Origin: Pseudomonas sp. R4-35-07
Lineage (GTDB): Bacteria > Pseudomonadota > Gammaproteobacteria > Pseudomonadales > Pseudomonadaceae
Direction: 5' to 3'
NCBI RefSeq assembly: GCF_003852235.1
Contig: NZ_CP027732.1
Coordinates: forward strand, 248,001-312,000
Length of the DNA stretch: 64,000 nt
Part shown: positions 34,327 through 44,044 of the stretch, one piece after another
Layout: each line of letters opens with the position of its first letter
Position numbering within the stretch: position 1 is the first letter of the stretch
Position numbers and translations under genes: made by a program
Notes under the pieces: model-generated
The model's database searches: none
Told to the model about the DNA's origin: nothing
The model's input: the letters and a program-made list of their open reading frames with translations, nothing else

Positions 34327-34342
34327 AAATGTGGGAGGGGCT

Positions 34343-34479
34343 GATCGTTCCCACGCTCCGCGTGGTAACGCCTCCTGGGACGCTCCGCGTCCCGCCAAGC
34401 GCTGCAAATTTCGGCTACTGCGCACAGGTGACGCGGAGCGTCACGGGCCGCATTCCCACGCGGGAGCGTGGGAACGATC
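34343..34479. repeat. Long palindromic repeat, type 2, copy 2, beside a broken type 1 arm
   Basis: GATCGTTCCCACGCTCCGCG and CGTGGGAACGATC make the outer arms, with the same inner segments as the copy at 12911-13030. It follows a partial type 1 arm AATGTGGGAGGGG at 34328-34340 that has no partner. This suggests one repeat inserted into, or replaced, another. It lies between the pump gene and the next rightward gene. Confidence 0.88.
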
Positions 34480-34576
34480 TTTGAGATGTGGGAAGCTTCT
34501 GAAAGTGACGCCTGTTGCCCTGGTCACCCGTTGAGTGTTTTACCCTCCGGCCTCCACTTCTCAACGGTCGCCTGCC

Positions 34577-36766
34577 ATGAACCGTCTGCGTCATACCTTG
34601 CTGATCTGCTGCTGCTTCCTGTCGCCCCTGGCCTTTGCCAGCACCGTATTGGAAAACCCGTTGTGGCGAGTCGAACTCGACCCGGCCACCCTCGCCATCC
34701 GTGTGACACCCAGCGGCCAACCCGAGGTTCAAGCCTCCAAAGGCGTATCGGCCCGCGCCGTCAGTCAACTCGCACAAAACGATCAACAGGTCAGTTGGCA
34801 ATGGGACGACGGTGCCTATCGCGTGACTGCCAGCCTTGAGCAGCGCGACCTGCTGCTGTCGATCAGGGCGCGGGAAGACGGTGAACTGCCGATCCTTGTG
34901 CAGCCGGCGAGCGCCCTGGGCAAGGGGTTGATGTGGCCGTTGGCCGAAGGGCATTACGTGCCGGCCGGCAATGCCCTGTGGAGCGAGTTCCTGGTATCGC
35001 AGGGCGAAATCAACACCACCCAGGACCTCAGTCTGCCGTTGTGGGGGGTCGATCACGGCGCCTTCACCTTGAACTGGCTGCTGACCAATCCCTACAACAA
35101 CCGTCTGCGCTGGCAAGGCCAGGCGTTGTCGTTGGCCCATGAGTTCACGTCGCTCGCACCTGCCGCGCCCATGACCCTGTTGTTGCACCTGGGCGAAAGC
35201 GACCCGCTGGCCGGCGCCAAGCGCTATCGCCAATGGCTGGTCGAACAGGACCGTTACGAACCCTTGGAGGCCAAGCTGCGGCAAACGCCGGGTGCGCAAA
35301 AACTGCTGGGCGCCAGCCATGCCTACCTGTGGGGCAATGACCTGCTGGCGCTGGAGGATGTGCGTGATTGGCCGCTGTTGCTCAAGCGCTTGCGCGATCA
35401 TGCGCTCAAGGGCCTGTTGGACAAGGACTCCGCAGCGCTGCTGGCGCAGCCGCGCAGGTTGAATCGCTACGAGCAAACCGTGCTGTTGCGCGGCCTCAAC
35501 GCGGCGATCAACCAGAAGACCCGGCAGAGCTGGCAGGTGGACGAGCCCGATATGACCCGTCTTGCCGCCCGCTACGGTGAGTTGCGTCGCGAACTGGTCG
35601 TGGATTTTGCCGGTGCCCTCGGCGGTAGCCCCGACACCTGGGGCAGCAAGGTAGTACAGACACTGCGCGACGCCGGGCTGCCACGCTTGATGCTGACCCT
35701 GGGCGAAGGCTGGGAAGGCGGCCTGTGGCACCCCGAAACCATCCGCGCCGGTGTCGACGCGGGCTACCTGATGGCGCCCTACGACTCCTATCAAACCGCG
35801 TTGTCCGCCACCGAAAACCCCGACTGGACCACCGCCCACCTGGGCAGCAAGGCCTACCGCGACTGCGCCATTGTATTGAAGGACGGCCAGCTCAAGACTG
35901 GCTTCCAGCGGTCCGGCCACTACACCGATCCGCGCTGTGTGCGGCCGTTATTGGAAGCGCGGGTGAAAGCCGTACAGGCCAGGGCCGGCTTCAACGCCTG
36001 GTTTCTCGATGCGTACGCTACCAGCATGCTGCTCGACAGCTATCGCGACAGCGCACCGATGACCCAGGCGCAAAACGCTGAAGGCAATATCGATGCGTCC
36101 CGTTGGCTGAACACCACGCTGCAATTGCCGACAGGCTCCGAAGACGGCAACGCCATCACCGCCCAGGGCATCCTGTTCGCCCATGGCATGCAAACCCCGG
36201 TGCTGGGCTGGGGGGATCGCGACATGACTCAGGACAAACAGTCGCCCTACTACGTGGGCAACTGGTATCCGCCGGAGCAACCGGCGGTGTTCTTCAAGTC
36301 GGTGCCGCTGAACGAGCCGTTTCGCACGCTCTACTTCGATCCGACGCTGCGCCTGCCGCTGTACCAGGCGGTGTTCCATGGCTCGGTGATCACCACCCAT
36401 CACTGGCTGTTCGATAGCCTCAAACTGAGCAATGTGCGGGCTGAAAATGAGCTGACGCAGTTGCTCTACAACGTACCGCCGCTGTATCACCTGAGTGCTG
36501 CGACGCTCAAGGAACGGCTGCCGTTGATCCAGCGCCAGGACCGTTTTTTCCGCCCACTGCATGAGCGATTGGCGACTCAGGCGATGACCGGGTTTCGCTG
36601 GCTGACGGCGGATCGGCAGGTGCAGGAAACCACGTTTGTCGATGGCACGCGGCTGGTGGCGAATTTTTCGGCGGGAGAAAAACAAGGCTATGCCGGGCGC
36701 AGTGTGACGGCGCTGGTGGAGGGTGAAAGCCCGGTGGTGTATCAGGTGGATCAGCGGGGCCATTGA
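34577..36766 (+). CDS. Secreted glycoside-hydrolase-like protein (TIM-barrel, function unassigned)
   Basis: The 729-residue product has a signal peptide (MNRLRHTLLICCCFLSPLAFA), a beta-sandwich-like N-terminal region (about residues 25-250) and a probable TIM-barrel region. The latter includes LGGSPDTWGSKVVQTLRDAGLPRLMLTLGEGWEGG and GFNAWFLDAYATSMLLD, where the Asp in WFLDAYAT is a plausible catalytic residue. Overall it resembles DUF5696/GH101-like glycosidases, but I cannot name a family with confidence. The ATG at 34577 is chosen because it begins the signal peptide. It stands alone between the pump operon and a REP doublet. Substrate is unknown. Confidence 0.65.
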   Translation: MNRLRHTLLICCCFLSPLAFASTVLENPLWRVELDPATLAIRVTPSGQPEVQASKGVSARAVSQLAQNDQQVSWQWDDGAYRVTASLEQRDLLLSIRAREDGELPILVQPASALGKGLMWPLAEGHYVPAGNALWSEFLVSQGEINTTQDLSLPLWGVDHGAFTLNWLLTNPYNNRLRWQGQALSLAHEFTSLAPAAPMTLLLHLGESDPLAGAKRYRQWLVEQDRYEPLEAKLRQTPGAQKLLGASHAYLWGNDLLALEDVRDWPLLLKRLRDHALKGLLDKDSAALLAQPRRLNRYEQTVLLRGLNAAINQKTRQSWQVDEPDMTRLAARYGELRRELVVDFAGALGGSPDTWGSKVVQTLRDAGLPRLMLTLGEGWEGGLWHPETIRAGVDAGYLMAPYDSYQTALSATENPDWTTAHLGSKAYRDCAIVLKDGQLKTGFQRSGHYTDPRCVRPLLEARVKAVQARAGFNAWFLDAYATSMLLDSYRDSAPMTQAQNAEGNIDASRWLNTTLQLPTGSEDGNAITAQGILFAHGMQTPVLGWGDRDMTQDKQSPYYVGNWYPPEQPAVFFKSVPLNEPFRTLYFDPTLRLPLYQAVFHGSVITTHHWLFDSLKLSNVRAENELTQLLYNVPPLYHLSAATLKERLPLIQRQDRFFRPLHERLATQAMTGFRWLTADRQVQETTFVDGTRLVANFSAGEKQGYAGRSVTALVEGESPVVYQVDQRGH

Positions 36767-36768
36767 GA

Positions 36769-36839
36769 CCATCGGGGGCAAGCCCCCTCCCACAGGGGAA
36801 TGCATTCCAAATGTGGGAGGGGGCTTGCCCCCGATAGCG
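36769..36839. repeat. REP doublet (REPIN), type 1, copy 7
   Basis: Arms ATCGGGGGCAAGCCCCCTCC and GGAGGGGGCTTGCCCCCGAT around about 20 bases, the shortest spacer of the set. It lies between convergent genes. Confidence 0.94.
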
Positions 36840-36860
36840 TCAGCCCAGGCAATACATCAC

Positions 36861-37487
36861 TTAAACCCGACGCCACACACTGGCCAACCAAGGCTGCTGT
36901 TCCCGAGGCAATCCCGCCGGCCGGTAATAGTGCTCCAACTCCACAAACCCCGCCGTCGTCAGCAATGCCTGCCAGGCCGCCAGATCGTGATAAGACCCAT
37001 ACCGTGGCCCATTCCAGCCTTCCTGGTTGTCACCGCGAGGGTTGGAGCTGAACAGCACGCCCTCAGGCTTCAACGTGCCATGCAGTTGCTTGAGGACCCG
37101 GGGCAATTCCTGCTTGGGAATATGAAACAGCACCGCATTGGCAAACACCCCATCGAAGCGCCCGTCGGGCAGGTCCAGCTTGAGGAAGTCCTGCTGCAAC
37201 ACCTCACAGCCACTGTCGTCCCGCGCCATCTGTGCAAACCGTTCGGAACCATCGAGCCCCACGGCGATATGCCCCAGGCGTGTAAAGGTCTGCAGATCCC
37301 GCCCCGGCCCGCAGCCAAAATCCAGCACGGTAAACGGCGGCGTGCCCTGGATGTGCCGCAGCAACGCGTCGATGTTCTGGCTCACATCGTGATCGCGGGT
37401 GCCCTCGCGGAAGTCTTCGGCGACTTTGTTGTAATGGCCGAGGGTGGTAGCGGTAATCTGGTTAAGGTCGTCGGGCTTGAGGGTCAT
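36861..37487 (-). CDS. SAM-dependent methyltransferase (class I)
   Basis: The 208-residue protein has the Rossmann methyltransferase motifs: motif I VLDFGCGPGRDLQTF (about residue 55), motif II GLDGSERFAQMA, and motif IV with FDGVFANAVLFHIPKQELP. I start it at MTLKPDDLN (37487), the second Met of the open frame. It is downstream of metI on the same strand with a 39-base gap, so it may be the last gene of the metQNI unit. The substrate cannot be told; small-molecule methyltransferases beside methionine uptake could use the methionine-derived cofactor, which is speculation. Confidence 0.78.
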   Translation of the reverse strand: MTLKPDDLNQITATTLGHYNKVAEDFREGTRDHDVSQNIDALLRHIQGTPPFTVLDFGCGPGRDLQTFTRLGHIAVGLDGSERFAQMARDDSGCEVLQQDFLKLDLPDGRFDGVFANAVLFHIPKQELPRVLKQLHGTLKPEGVLFSSNPRGDNQEGWNGPRYGSYHDLAAWQALLTTAGFVELEHYYRPAGLPREQQPWLASVWRRV

Positions 37488-37526
37488 GACAGGCAATACC
37501 GGGCGCTGGGATGCGCCGACTATACC

Positions 37527-38171
37527 TCACCTCTTGTTCAGCACCCGCGCCAGTCGATCGCCGCCGAGTTGGATCACCGCCACCAACACCACCAACAGCA
37601 CAATCACCGTCAGCATGATCTGCGTATCGAAGCGCTGGTAGCCATAGCGGTACGCAATGTCGCCCAAGCCACCGGCGCCAATCGCCCCGGCCATGGCCGA
37701 CGAGTTGATCATGGTCACCAGGGTAATGGTGAACCCGCCGACGATCCCCGGCAGCGCTTCGGGCAACAGCACATGCCAGATGATGTGCCAGCGGCGGCAC
37801 CCCATGGCCTGTGCGGCTTCGATCAGCCCATGGTCGACCTCGCGCAGGCTGACTTCGGCGATGCGCGCAAAGAACGGCGTGGCCGCGATGGTCAGCGGCA
37901 CGACTGCCGCCCATACACCGTAGGTGGTGCCGACGATCAGCCGGGTGAACGGGATCAGTGCCACCATCAGGATCAGAAATGGAATCGAGCGGAACAGATT
38001 GACGAAGGCGCCCAGCACGCGGTTCAGCGCCGGTGCCTGGTAGATGCCACCTTTGTCGCTGGTGACCAGAAACACCGCCAGCGGAATCCCTACCAGCAAG
38101 GCGATCAACGACGACACGCCCACCATCAACAAGGTGTCGATGGCGCCCTGTACTAAACGATCAAACCACAT
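37527..38171 (-). CDS. metI: Methionine ABC transporter permease MetI
   Basis: This 214-residue permease has five hydrophobic segments. MetI family segments are [29 protein letters not shown] and the EAA loop [27 protein letters not shown]. The ATG at 38171 (MWFDRLVQG) gives the usual length; the open frame extends 25 residues upstream but these overlap metN and lack family resemblance. It overlaps metN by 11 bases. Together with metN and metQ it would import L- and D-methionine. Confidence 0.93.
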   Translation of the reverse strand: MWFDRLVQGAIDTLLMVGVSSLIALLVGIPLAVFLVTSDKGGIYQAPALNRVLGAFVNLFRSIPFLILMVALIPFTRLIVGTTYGVWAAVVPLTIAATPFFARIAEVSLREVDHGLIEAAQAMGCRRWHIIWHVLLPEALPGIVGGFTITLVTMINSSAMAGAIGAGGLGDIAYRYGYQRFDTQIMLTVIVLLVVLVAVIQLGGDRLARVLNKR

Positions 38172-39276
38172 AGCCCAGCACCTCCACCTGTTGTGCCCAG
38201 TTCGCGGCGCGTTTGCGCAGTTCTTCGGTGCTATGGGGCGAGCCATTCACCGCCAGCAGCAGTTGCCCCAAGGCATGGCCCTGAATCCGTTCGACGCCGC
38301 CCTGCAGCAGACGCACACGCCCGCCGAGGGCACTGAACAGCGCGGCCAGGTCGGGTTCATCGCTGGCACTGCCGGTGAACTGCAAGCGCAGCACCACGGC
38401 GGCTTCCGGCGATTCAGGCTGGGTATGCAACCGGTTTTGCAGTTCTTCCGGCAGCCCATGTTGCAGCGGCGCCAGCAGGGTCTTGCTGACCTCGTGTTGC
38501 GGGTTGCCGAACACGTGCCACACCGGGCCTTGCTCGACGATGCGCCCATGCTCCAGCACCACCACGCGGTCACAGATGTCGCGGATCACCGCCATCTCAT
38601 GGGTAATCAACACGATGGTCAGGCCCAGGCGCCGGTTGATCTCGCGCAGCAGGCCGAGGATCGATTGGGTGGTTTCCGGGTCGAGGGCCGAGGTGGCCTC
38701 GTCGCATAGCAAAATCTGCGGGTCGTGCACCAGCGAACGGGCGATGCCCACGCGCTGTTTCTGCCCGCCCGAGAGCTGCGCTGGATAGGCCTGGTGCTTG
38801 TCTTGCAAACCCACCAGTTCCAGCAGCTCACGCACCTTTTGCTCACGCTGCGGCTTGGGCACCCCGGCGACCTTGAGTGGCAGTTCGACGTTCTGCCAGA
38901 CGGTCTTGGCCGACATCAGGTTGAAGTGCTGGAAGATCATGCCAATGCGCCGGCGCAGCGCGACCAGGCGGTCTTCATCGAAGCCGCCGATGTCCACCTG
39001 ATCGATCAGCACGCGCCCGCTGCTGGGTTGTTCCAGGCGATTGATGGTGCGGATCAGCGAGGACTTGCCGGCGCCGCTGCGGCCGATGATGCCGAACACT
39101 TCGCCGCGCGCAATCGCCAGGTCAATGCCTTGCAGGGCATGCACCGTGCCGTCATAGGTTTTGCCCAGGTTGATGAAACGCACATGGGCGCTGTTCAAGT
39201 CCGGATGCAGTTCGGTCTGCTCGGCGTCCCTGGGCGGTGTGCCCAGGTCGCGCAGTTGGGCGTTGGCGGCGGTCAT
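38161..39276 (-). CDS. metN: Methionine ABC transporter ATPase MetN
   Basis: A 371-residue ATPase. Walker [10 protein letters not shown], signature LSGGQ and Walker [16 protein letters not shown] are clear. The C-terminal part (after about residue 290) is the NIL/ACT-like domain that lets internal methionine inhibit MetN. A hydrophilic extension of about 28 residues precedes the usual start of the ABC domain ([11 protein letters not shown]). It overlaps metQ by four bases and metI by eleven, so the three form one leftward operon. Confidence 0.94.
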   Translation of the reverse strand: MTAANAQLRDLGTPPRDAEQTELHPDLNSAHVRFINLGKTYDGTVHALQGIDLAIARGEVFGIIGRSGAGKSSLIRTINRLEQPSSGRVLIDQVDIGGFDEDRLVALRRRIGMIFQHFNLMSAKTVWQNVELPLKVAGVPKPQREQKVRELLELVGLQDKHQAYPAQLSGGQKQRVGIARSLVHDPQILLCDEATSALDPETTQSILGLLREINRRLGLTIVLITHEMAVIRDICDRVVVLEHGRIVEQGPVWHVFGNPQHEVSKTLLAPLQHGLPEELQNRLHTQPESPEAAVVLRLQFTGSASDEPDLAALFSALGGRVRLLQGGVERIQGHALGQLLLAVNGSPHSTEELRKRAANWAQQVEVLGYVV

Positions 39277-40088
39277 TTTTTATCGTCCCAGCCGACCTGG
39301 TAGAGCTTGCCGAGGGATTTATCCAGGGCGGCGCGCACCGTCGGCGAGTGCTGGTAAATGTCGACGAACTTGATCACCCTCGGGTCGGTTTTGCTCTTGG
39401 GCTGGATCACGAACTGGATCACGTATTCCGGGTGGTCGAGGCCATCGAACAGCAGCGCCGACTCGGCATCGAAGGTCTTGGACAGGCGGATGTACGCCGG
39501 GTAGCCCTGCACCAGGTCGGCGTCGTCATAGGCGCGTACCAGTTGCACGGCCTCGACTTGCAGGATCTTGATCTTTTTCGGATTGCTGACGATGTCTTCT
39601 TCAGTGGCCTTGTAGCCCACCCCCGGCTTGAGCATGATCAGCCCGGCCTTGGCCAGCAGTTGCAGGCCGCGCCCGCTGTTGATCGGGTCGTTGGCGATAG
39701 CCACGCTGGCGCCTTCGGGCAGGTCATTGAAGCTTTTGTACTTTTTCGAATACAGGCCGACGTTGTTGATGATGCCCGGCGCGTAGGGCACCAGGTCAAA
39801 GCCGGCGGCGGCCTTGGCGTTTTCCAGGAAGGGGATGTGCTGGAAGTAGTTCACGTCGATATCGCCGGCGGCGAGGCTGACGTTCGGCGCGATCCAGTCG
39901 GTGAATTCCACCAGTTCGACCTTCAGGCCCTGTTTGCCGGCTTCTTCTACAGCGGCTTCCAGGGGAATCGCGAAGGCGGCGGTGGTGCCGACTTTCAACG
40001 GCGCATCGGCGGCGAATACGGCCGAGCTGAACAGGCCGAAGGCCAGGGCCAGTGCTTTGACTGGGTGGGTGAGCAGGATTTTTTTCAT
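39273..40088 (-). CDS. metQ: Methionine-binding protein MetQ
   Basis: The 271-residue NlpA-family receptor starts with a signal peptide (cleavage after VFAA near residue 27) with no lipobox Cys, so it should be soluble. Family features include [37 protein letters not shown] and [22 protein letters not shown]. It is the first gene of metQNI. A second MetQ-like protein is at 23639-24421; the two differ widely. Confidence 0.92.
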   Translation of the reverse strand: MKKILLTHPVKALALAFGLFSSAVFAADAPLKVGTTAAFAIPLEAAVEEAGKQGLKVELVEFTDWIAPNVSLAAGDIDVNYFQHIPFLENAKAAAGFDLVPYAPGIINNVGLYSKKYKSFNDLPEGASVAIANDPINSGRGLQLLAKAGLIMLKPGVGYKATEEDIVSNPKKIKILQVEAVQLVRAYDDADLVQGYPAYIRLSKTFDAESALLFDGLDHPEYVIQFVIQPKSKTDPRVIKFVDIYQHSPTVRAALDKSLGKLYQVGWDDKK

Positions 40089-40132
40089 AAATTTTTCCAG
40101 TCATAAGGTATTGGTACAAACAATGAAGATCC

Positions 40133-40224
40133 AATGTGGGAGGGGGCTTGCTCCCGATGAGGGAGTGTCAGTGAATGTCGCTGTGTCTGACCCACTGCTA
40201 TCGGGAGCAAGCCCCCTCCCACAA
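40133..40224. repeat. REP doublet (REPIN), type 1, copy 8
   Basis: Arms with the variant core GCTTGCTCCCGAT face GGGAGCAAGC across about 45 bases. It lies between the flavin monooxygenase gene and metQ, both on the minus strand, so it sits inside or between transcription units. Confidence 0.94.
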
Positions 40225-40232
40225 TTTTTGGT

Positions 40233-41585
40233 TCAGTGTCGATAGGTAGACCCGGTGTGTTGTTCGGGAAGACGCGCAGTGCCATGGAAGACTTTTTCGC
40301 GCAGCGTTCCTTGCTCATATTCAGTCTTGTACGAGCCACGCTTTTGCAGCTCCGGCACCACCAGATCAATGAAATCCACATAGCTTTCCGGCGTCACGAT
40401 GCGCGTGAGGTTGAAGCCATCCAGGCCGGTTTCGCTGATCCACGATTCCAGTTCGTCGGCGACCTGCTCGGGCGACCCCACCAGCGTGATGTAGCGCCCA
40501 CCGAGGGCGTGCTGTTCGAGCAATTTGCGCCGGGTCCAGTCGTTGTTCTGCAGGTTCTTGGTCGCCGACTGGATGGCGTTGCTCTTCACGTACTGGATCG
40601 GTTCATCCAGTTCGTACTCGGAAAAGTCGATCGCCGTGGACGCCGAAAAGTGCGCCACGCCGGCCTCCGCGCTGGCATAGCTGAGATACTCGGCGTGCTT
40701 GGCCCAGGCCAGTTCCTCGGTCGCGCCGACGATCACGTTCAGGCCCATGAACACCTTGATGTCATCCGGATTGCGCCCGGCCTCCACCGCGCTGGCGCGC
40801 ACTTTGTCCACCTGGATTCGGGTTGCGGCCTTGTTCTGCCCGCTGATGAACACGCACTCGGCATGGCGCCCGGCGAACTGCAGGCCGCGGTCCGAACTGC
40901 CGGCCTGGAACAGCACCGGCGTACGCTGCGGCGATGGCTCGCACAGGTGATAGCCCTCCACCTGGTAGAACTCGCCATGGTGTTCGACCTTGTGCACCTT
41001 GCCCGGCTGCGCATACACCCGTGCCTTGGGATCGTTGACCACCGCGTCATCTTCCCAGCTGCCTTCCCAGAGTTTGTACAGCACCTCCAGGTATTCATCG
41101 GCCTGGTCATAGCGGCGGTCATGTTCGACCTGCTCGGTCAGCCCCATGGCCTTGGCGGCGCTGTCGAGGTAGCCGGTGACGATGTTCCATCCCACCCGGC
41201 CTTGGCTCAGGTGGTCGAGGGTGGACATGCGCCGGGCGAACAGATACGGCGGCTCGTAGGTCAGGTTGGCGGTGAGGCCGAAGCCGAGGTTCCGGGTAAC
41301 GGCCGCCATGGCCGAGACCAGCAGGAGCGGGTCGTTGACCGGCAACTGGATTGCTTCCTTGAGCGGCACGTCGATGGACTGCTGGTACACGTCATACACG
41401 CCGACGATATCGGCGATAAACAGACCGTCGAACAGCCCGCGCTCGAGGATTTTTGCCAGGTCAGTCCAGTACTCGAGGGTCTTGTACTGGGTGGACGTGT
41501 CCCGTGGATGGGTCCACAAACCGTGGTTGATATGCCCGATGCAGTTCATGTTGAAGGCATTGAGCAGGATTTTTTTCTTGCTCAT
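40233..41585 (-). CDS. FMN-dependent monooxygenase, NtaA/SnaA/DszA type
   Basis: The 450-residue protein is of the bacterial-luciferase-like DszA/NtaA group. Typical sequences are LNAFNMNCIGHINHGLWTHP at the N terminus, NIVTGYLDSAAKAMGL and the flavin-phosphate region VLFQAGSSDRGLQFAGRHAE. It would use reduced FMN from a separate reductase to cleave a C-S or C-N bond in an organosulfur compound such as a sulfone or sulfonate. No flavin reductase gene lies nearby. It begins one base inside the end of the upstream DszC/SfnB-like gene, so they are translated together. Confidence 0.88.
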   Translation of the reverse strand: MSKKKILLNAFNMNCIGHINHGLWTHPRDTSTQYKTLEYWTDLAKILERGLFDGLFIADIVGVYDVYQQSIDVPLKEAIQLPVNDPLLLVSAMAAVTRNLGFGLTANLTYEPPYLFARRMSTLDHLSQGRVGWNIVTGYLDSAAKAMGLTEQVEHDRRYDQADEYLEVLYKLWEGSWEDDAVVNDPKARVYAQPGKVHKVEHHGEFYQVEGYHLCEPSPQRTPVLFQAGSSDRGLQFAGRHAECVFISGQNKAATRIQVDKVRASAVEAGRNPDDIKVFMGLNVIVGATEELAWAKHAEYLSYASAEAGVAHFSASTAIDFSEYELDEPIQYVKSNAIQSATKNLQNNDWTRRKLLEQHALGGRYITLVGSPEQVADELESWISETGLDGFNLTRIVTPESYVDFIDLVVPELQKRGSYKTEYEQGTLREKVFHGTARLPEQHTGSTYRH

Positions 41586-42778
41586 CAGATGGTCCCCCGC
41601 AGCGGCGGGTTTTCATCGTTGAGGTAGTAATTGCCCACCGCGTGGTATTTCCAGCGCACCGGGTCATGCAGGGTGTGCACCCGTGCGTTGCGCCAGTGGC
41701 GATCCAGGCCATGCTCGGCCAGGGTCGCCTGGCTGCCGGCCAGTTCGAACAGCGTGCTGCCGGCGGCCAGGGAGATTTCGGTGCTCAAGGCGCGTACTTC
41801 GGCGACGGCGATGGAGGCGGCCGCGACGGTCTGGGCATTGCTGTCGGCCTGGGCACGGTCGAGGAATTCGCCCGAGCGCTCCAGCAGCGCTTCGGCGGCG
41901 TGCAGGCGAATGCTCAAGTGGCCGAAGCTCTTCAAGGTCAGCGGGTCGTCGGTGGCCTTGTCGCTGCCCGAGTCGATCCAGGGACGGGTCTTGGTGCGCA
42001 CAAAATGCAGCGCGTCTTCGAAGGCGGCGCGGGCGATACCGGTGTCGATGGCGGCATGAAGAATCTGCGCCAAGGGGCCGACGGTGGTCGGGCGTTCGAA
42101 AGCGCTCTGGAACGGGACCACGTCCTGCGCCGCCACCCACACGTTGTCGAACACCACTGAGCCGCTACCGGTGGTGCGCTGGCCGAAGCCGCTCCAGTCG
42201 TCAATCACGCTCAGGCCCGCGCTGTCGCGGGGCACAAAGGCGAGTTGCTGCACGCCGTGTTCATCCACCACCGAGGTGGGGATACGCTGGGCGTAGATCG
42301 CGCCAGTGGAATAGAACTTGCGGCCGCTGATGCGAAAACCCTCGCCATCACGCGTGAGCCTGGTCACACGGTCGTGGGCGGTCTTGGTGCCCAGCTCCGC
42401 CAAGGCGTTGCCAAAACGCTGGCCGGCCAGGACCTCGGCGTACAGGCGCTGCTGCTGCTCGGGGCTGCCGTTGACCCGCAGCACTTCAAGGGCATAGAAG
42501 TGGTTCTGCGGGATCTGGCCCAGGGAGGCATCGGCCTGGGCAATCAGCGCGATGACCTTGGCCAGGGTGACGTTGGACACGCCAGCACCGCCGTAGGCCT
42601 TGGGCACGCTGATGCCCCACAGGCCGGAGCGCGAGAACACGTCCAGTTCGGGCAAGGGCAGGCGGCGCTCGCGGTCGCGCTGGGCGCTGTCGCGACGGAA
42701 GTCTTCAGCCAGGTCGCTGGCGACAATAAGGGCTTGTTCGTCGCTGGTGATGACCGCGACGGGGTGAGAGAAAGTCAT
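41585..42778 (-). CDS. Acyl-CoA-dehydrogenase-like flavin monooxygenase, DszC/SfnB type (1)
   Basis: This 397-residue protein has the acyl-CoA dehydrogenase fold (LGQIPQNHFYALEVL, SGRKFYSTGAIYA, DDWSGFGQRTTGSG). It lacks the normal catalytic Glu pattern and instead carries the C-terminal DRHWRNARVHTLHDPVRWKYHAVG of the DszC/SfnB group, whose His residues serve oxygen chemistry. It would oxidise a sulfur compound using FMNH2. It forms a translation-coupled pair with the DszA-like enzyme and lies 24 bases after a related paralogue. Confidence 0.87.
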   Translation of the reverse strand: MTFSHPVAVITSDEQALIVASDLAEDFRRDSAQRDRERRLPLPELDVFSRSGLWGISVPKAYGGAGVSNVTLAKVIALIAQADASLGQIPQNHFYALEVLRVNGSPEQQQRLYAEVLAGQRFGNALAELGTKTAHDRVTRLTRDGEGFRISGRKFYSTGAIYAQRIPTSVVDEHGVQQLAFVPRDSAGLSVIDDWSGFGQRTTGSGSVVFDNVWVAAQDVVPFQSAFERPTTVGPLAQILHAAIDTGIARAAFEDALHFVRTKTRPWIDSGSDKATDDPLTLKSFGHLSIRLHAAEALLERSGEFLDRAQADSNAQTVAAASIAVAEVRALSTEISLAAGSTLFELAGSQATLAEHGLDRHWRNARVHTLHDPVRWKYHAVGNYYLNDENPPLRGTI

Positions 42779-42802
42779 GATGTTCTCCAGATGTCTGGTC
42801 GG

Positions 42803-44044
42803 TCAGATCCAGGAATGGCGAGCCGGCAGAGTGCCGTTCAGGCGATAGGCGCCCACCGCGTGATACTTCCAGCGCACCGGGTCATGCAGCGTGTGGACCC
42901 GCGCATTGCGCCAGTGCCGGTCAAGGTTGAATTCGGCGAGGGTGGCGCGGCTGCCGGCCAGCTCGAAGAGTTTTTCGCTGACCTGCAACGCCACCTCAGT
43001 GGTGAGTACCTTGGCTTCGGCGACGGCGATCGACGCGCGTGCAGCGGACTGCGCGGTGAGCGGCGCAGCGCTGACCTGGTCCAGCACCTGGCCGGCCTTG
43101 CGCAACAGCGCCTCGGCGGCGTGCAGTTCGATTTTCAGCTTGCCGATGTCCGCGATCACATACAGGTCGTCGCTGGCCCGTTCGACCTTGGCGTCGATCC
43201 ACGGGCGCGAGCGTTCACGTACAAAGGCGATGGTGTCGTCCAGGGCGCCACGGGCAATACCGGCGTCGATGGCCGCCTGGATCAATTGCGAGACGGCACC
43301 CTGAATATTCGGGCTTTCGCCCAGGCGCCAGTTGTCCACCACCAGTTCTGCGTCCACCGGTACCCGGTCGAGCAGCACGGTGCCGCTGGCGGTGGTGCGT
43401 TGGCCAAAGCCCGACCAGTCATCCACGATGCGCAGCCCTTCGCTGCCACGGCGCACGAACGCCATGACTTGCTTGCCGTCGTCGTTGAGCGCTTTGATGG
43501 CCACCCAGTGCGCAAACAACGCGCCGGTGGAGTAGAACTTCTGGCCGCTGACCACGTAGCCGTCACCCTCGGCGGTGATACGCGCCTTGAGCTCCAGGGT
43601 ATTTTTGGTGCCGCGTTCCGGGCCGCCATTGCCGATGCGCCAACCGTCGAGCACGCTCTGGAACAACTGCTTTTTCTGGCGCTCGCTGGCGATGCTCTGC
43701 AACAGGTGCAGGATGCCGAAATGGTTCTGCGGGATCTGCCCCAGGGCCGGGTCGGCCGCGCTGATGATCGCGAAGACCTCGGCCAGGGTGACGAATGAAA
43801 CCTGCGGGCCGCCGTATTCACGGGGAATGGAAATGCTGCCCAAGCCGCTGCGGGTGAACTGTTCGACCTGCGCCCAGGGCAATTGGCGTTGCTGGTCGCG
43901 CTTGGCGGCTTGCAGGCGCGCGGCGTCGGCCAGCTCATGGGCGGCGCTCAGCGCCTGGGCGTCGTTGCGCAGCACCGTGGCCGGCAACAACAGTGGGGCT
44001 ACGTCCAGATCACTCTGGAGGGGTGTTAGAGCCAAGTTAGACAT
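42803..44044 (-). CDS. Acyl-CoA-dehydrogenase-like flavin monooxygenase, DszC/SfnB type (2)
   Basis: The 413-residue paralogue of the next gene has the same landmarks: LGQIPQNHFGILHLLQ, SGQKFYSTGALFAHWV, DDWSGFGQRTTASG and DRHWRNARVHTLHDPVRWKYHAVG. An N-terminal stretch of about 25 residues differs. It is the first gene of the three-gene oxidative unit. The pair probably differs in substrate or forms a hetero-oligomer; sequence alone does not tell. Confidence 0.87.
   Translation of the reverse strand: MSNLALTPLQSDLDVAPLLLPATVLRNDAQALSAAHELADAARLQAAKRDQQRQLPWAQVEQFTRSGLGSISIPREYGGPQVSFVTLAEVFAIISAADPALGQIPQNHFGILHLLQSIASERQKKQLFQSVLDGWRIGNGGPERGTKNTLELKARITAEGDGYVVSGQKFYSTGALFAHWVAIKALNDDGKQVMAFVRRGSEGLRIVDDWSGFGQRTTASGTVLLDRVPVDAELVVDNWRLGESPNIQGAVSQLIQAAIDAGIARGALDDTIAFVRERSRPWIDAKVERASDDLYVIADIGKLKIELHAAEALLRKAGQVLDQVSAAPLTAQSAARASIAVAEAKVLTTEVALQVSEKLFELAGSRATLAEFNLDRHWRNARVHTLHDPVRWKYHAVGAYRLNGTLPARHSWI

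Noticed and set aside
32293..34425. 710-codon open frame opposite the RND pump gene
   Set aside because: It is very rich in His, Arg and Gln and mirrors the pump's codon pattern; the pump is certain.
34415..35920. 501-codon open frame opposite the glycosidase-like gene
   Set aside because: The plus-strand gene has a signal peptide and good start; the minus frame has no motif and runs into a repeat.
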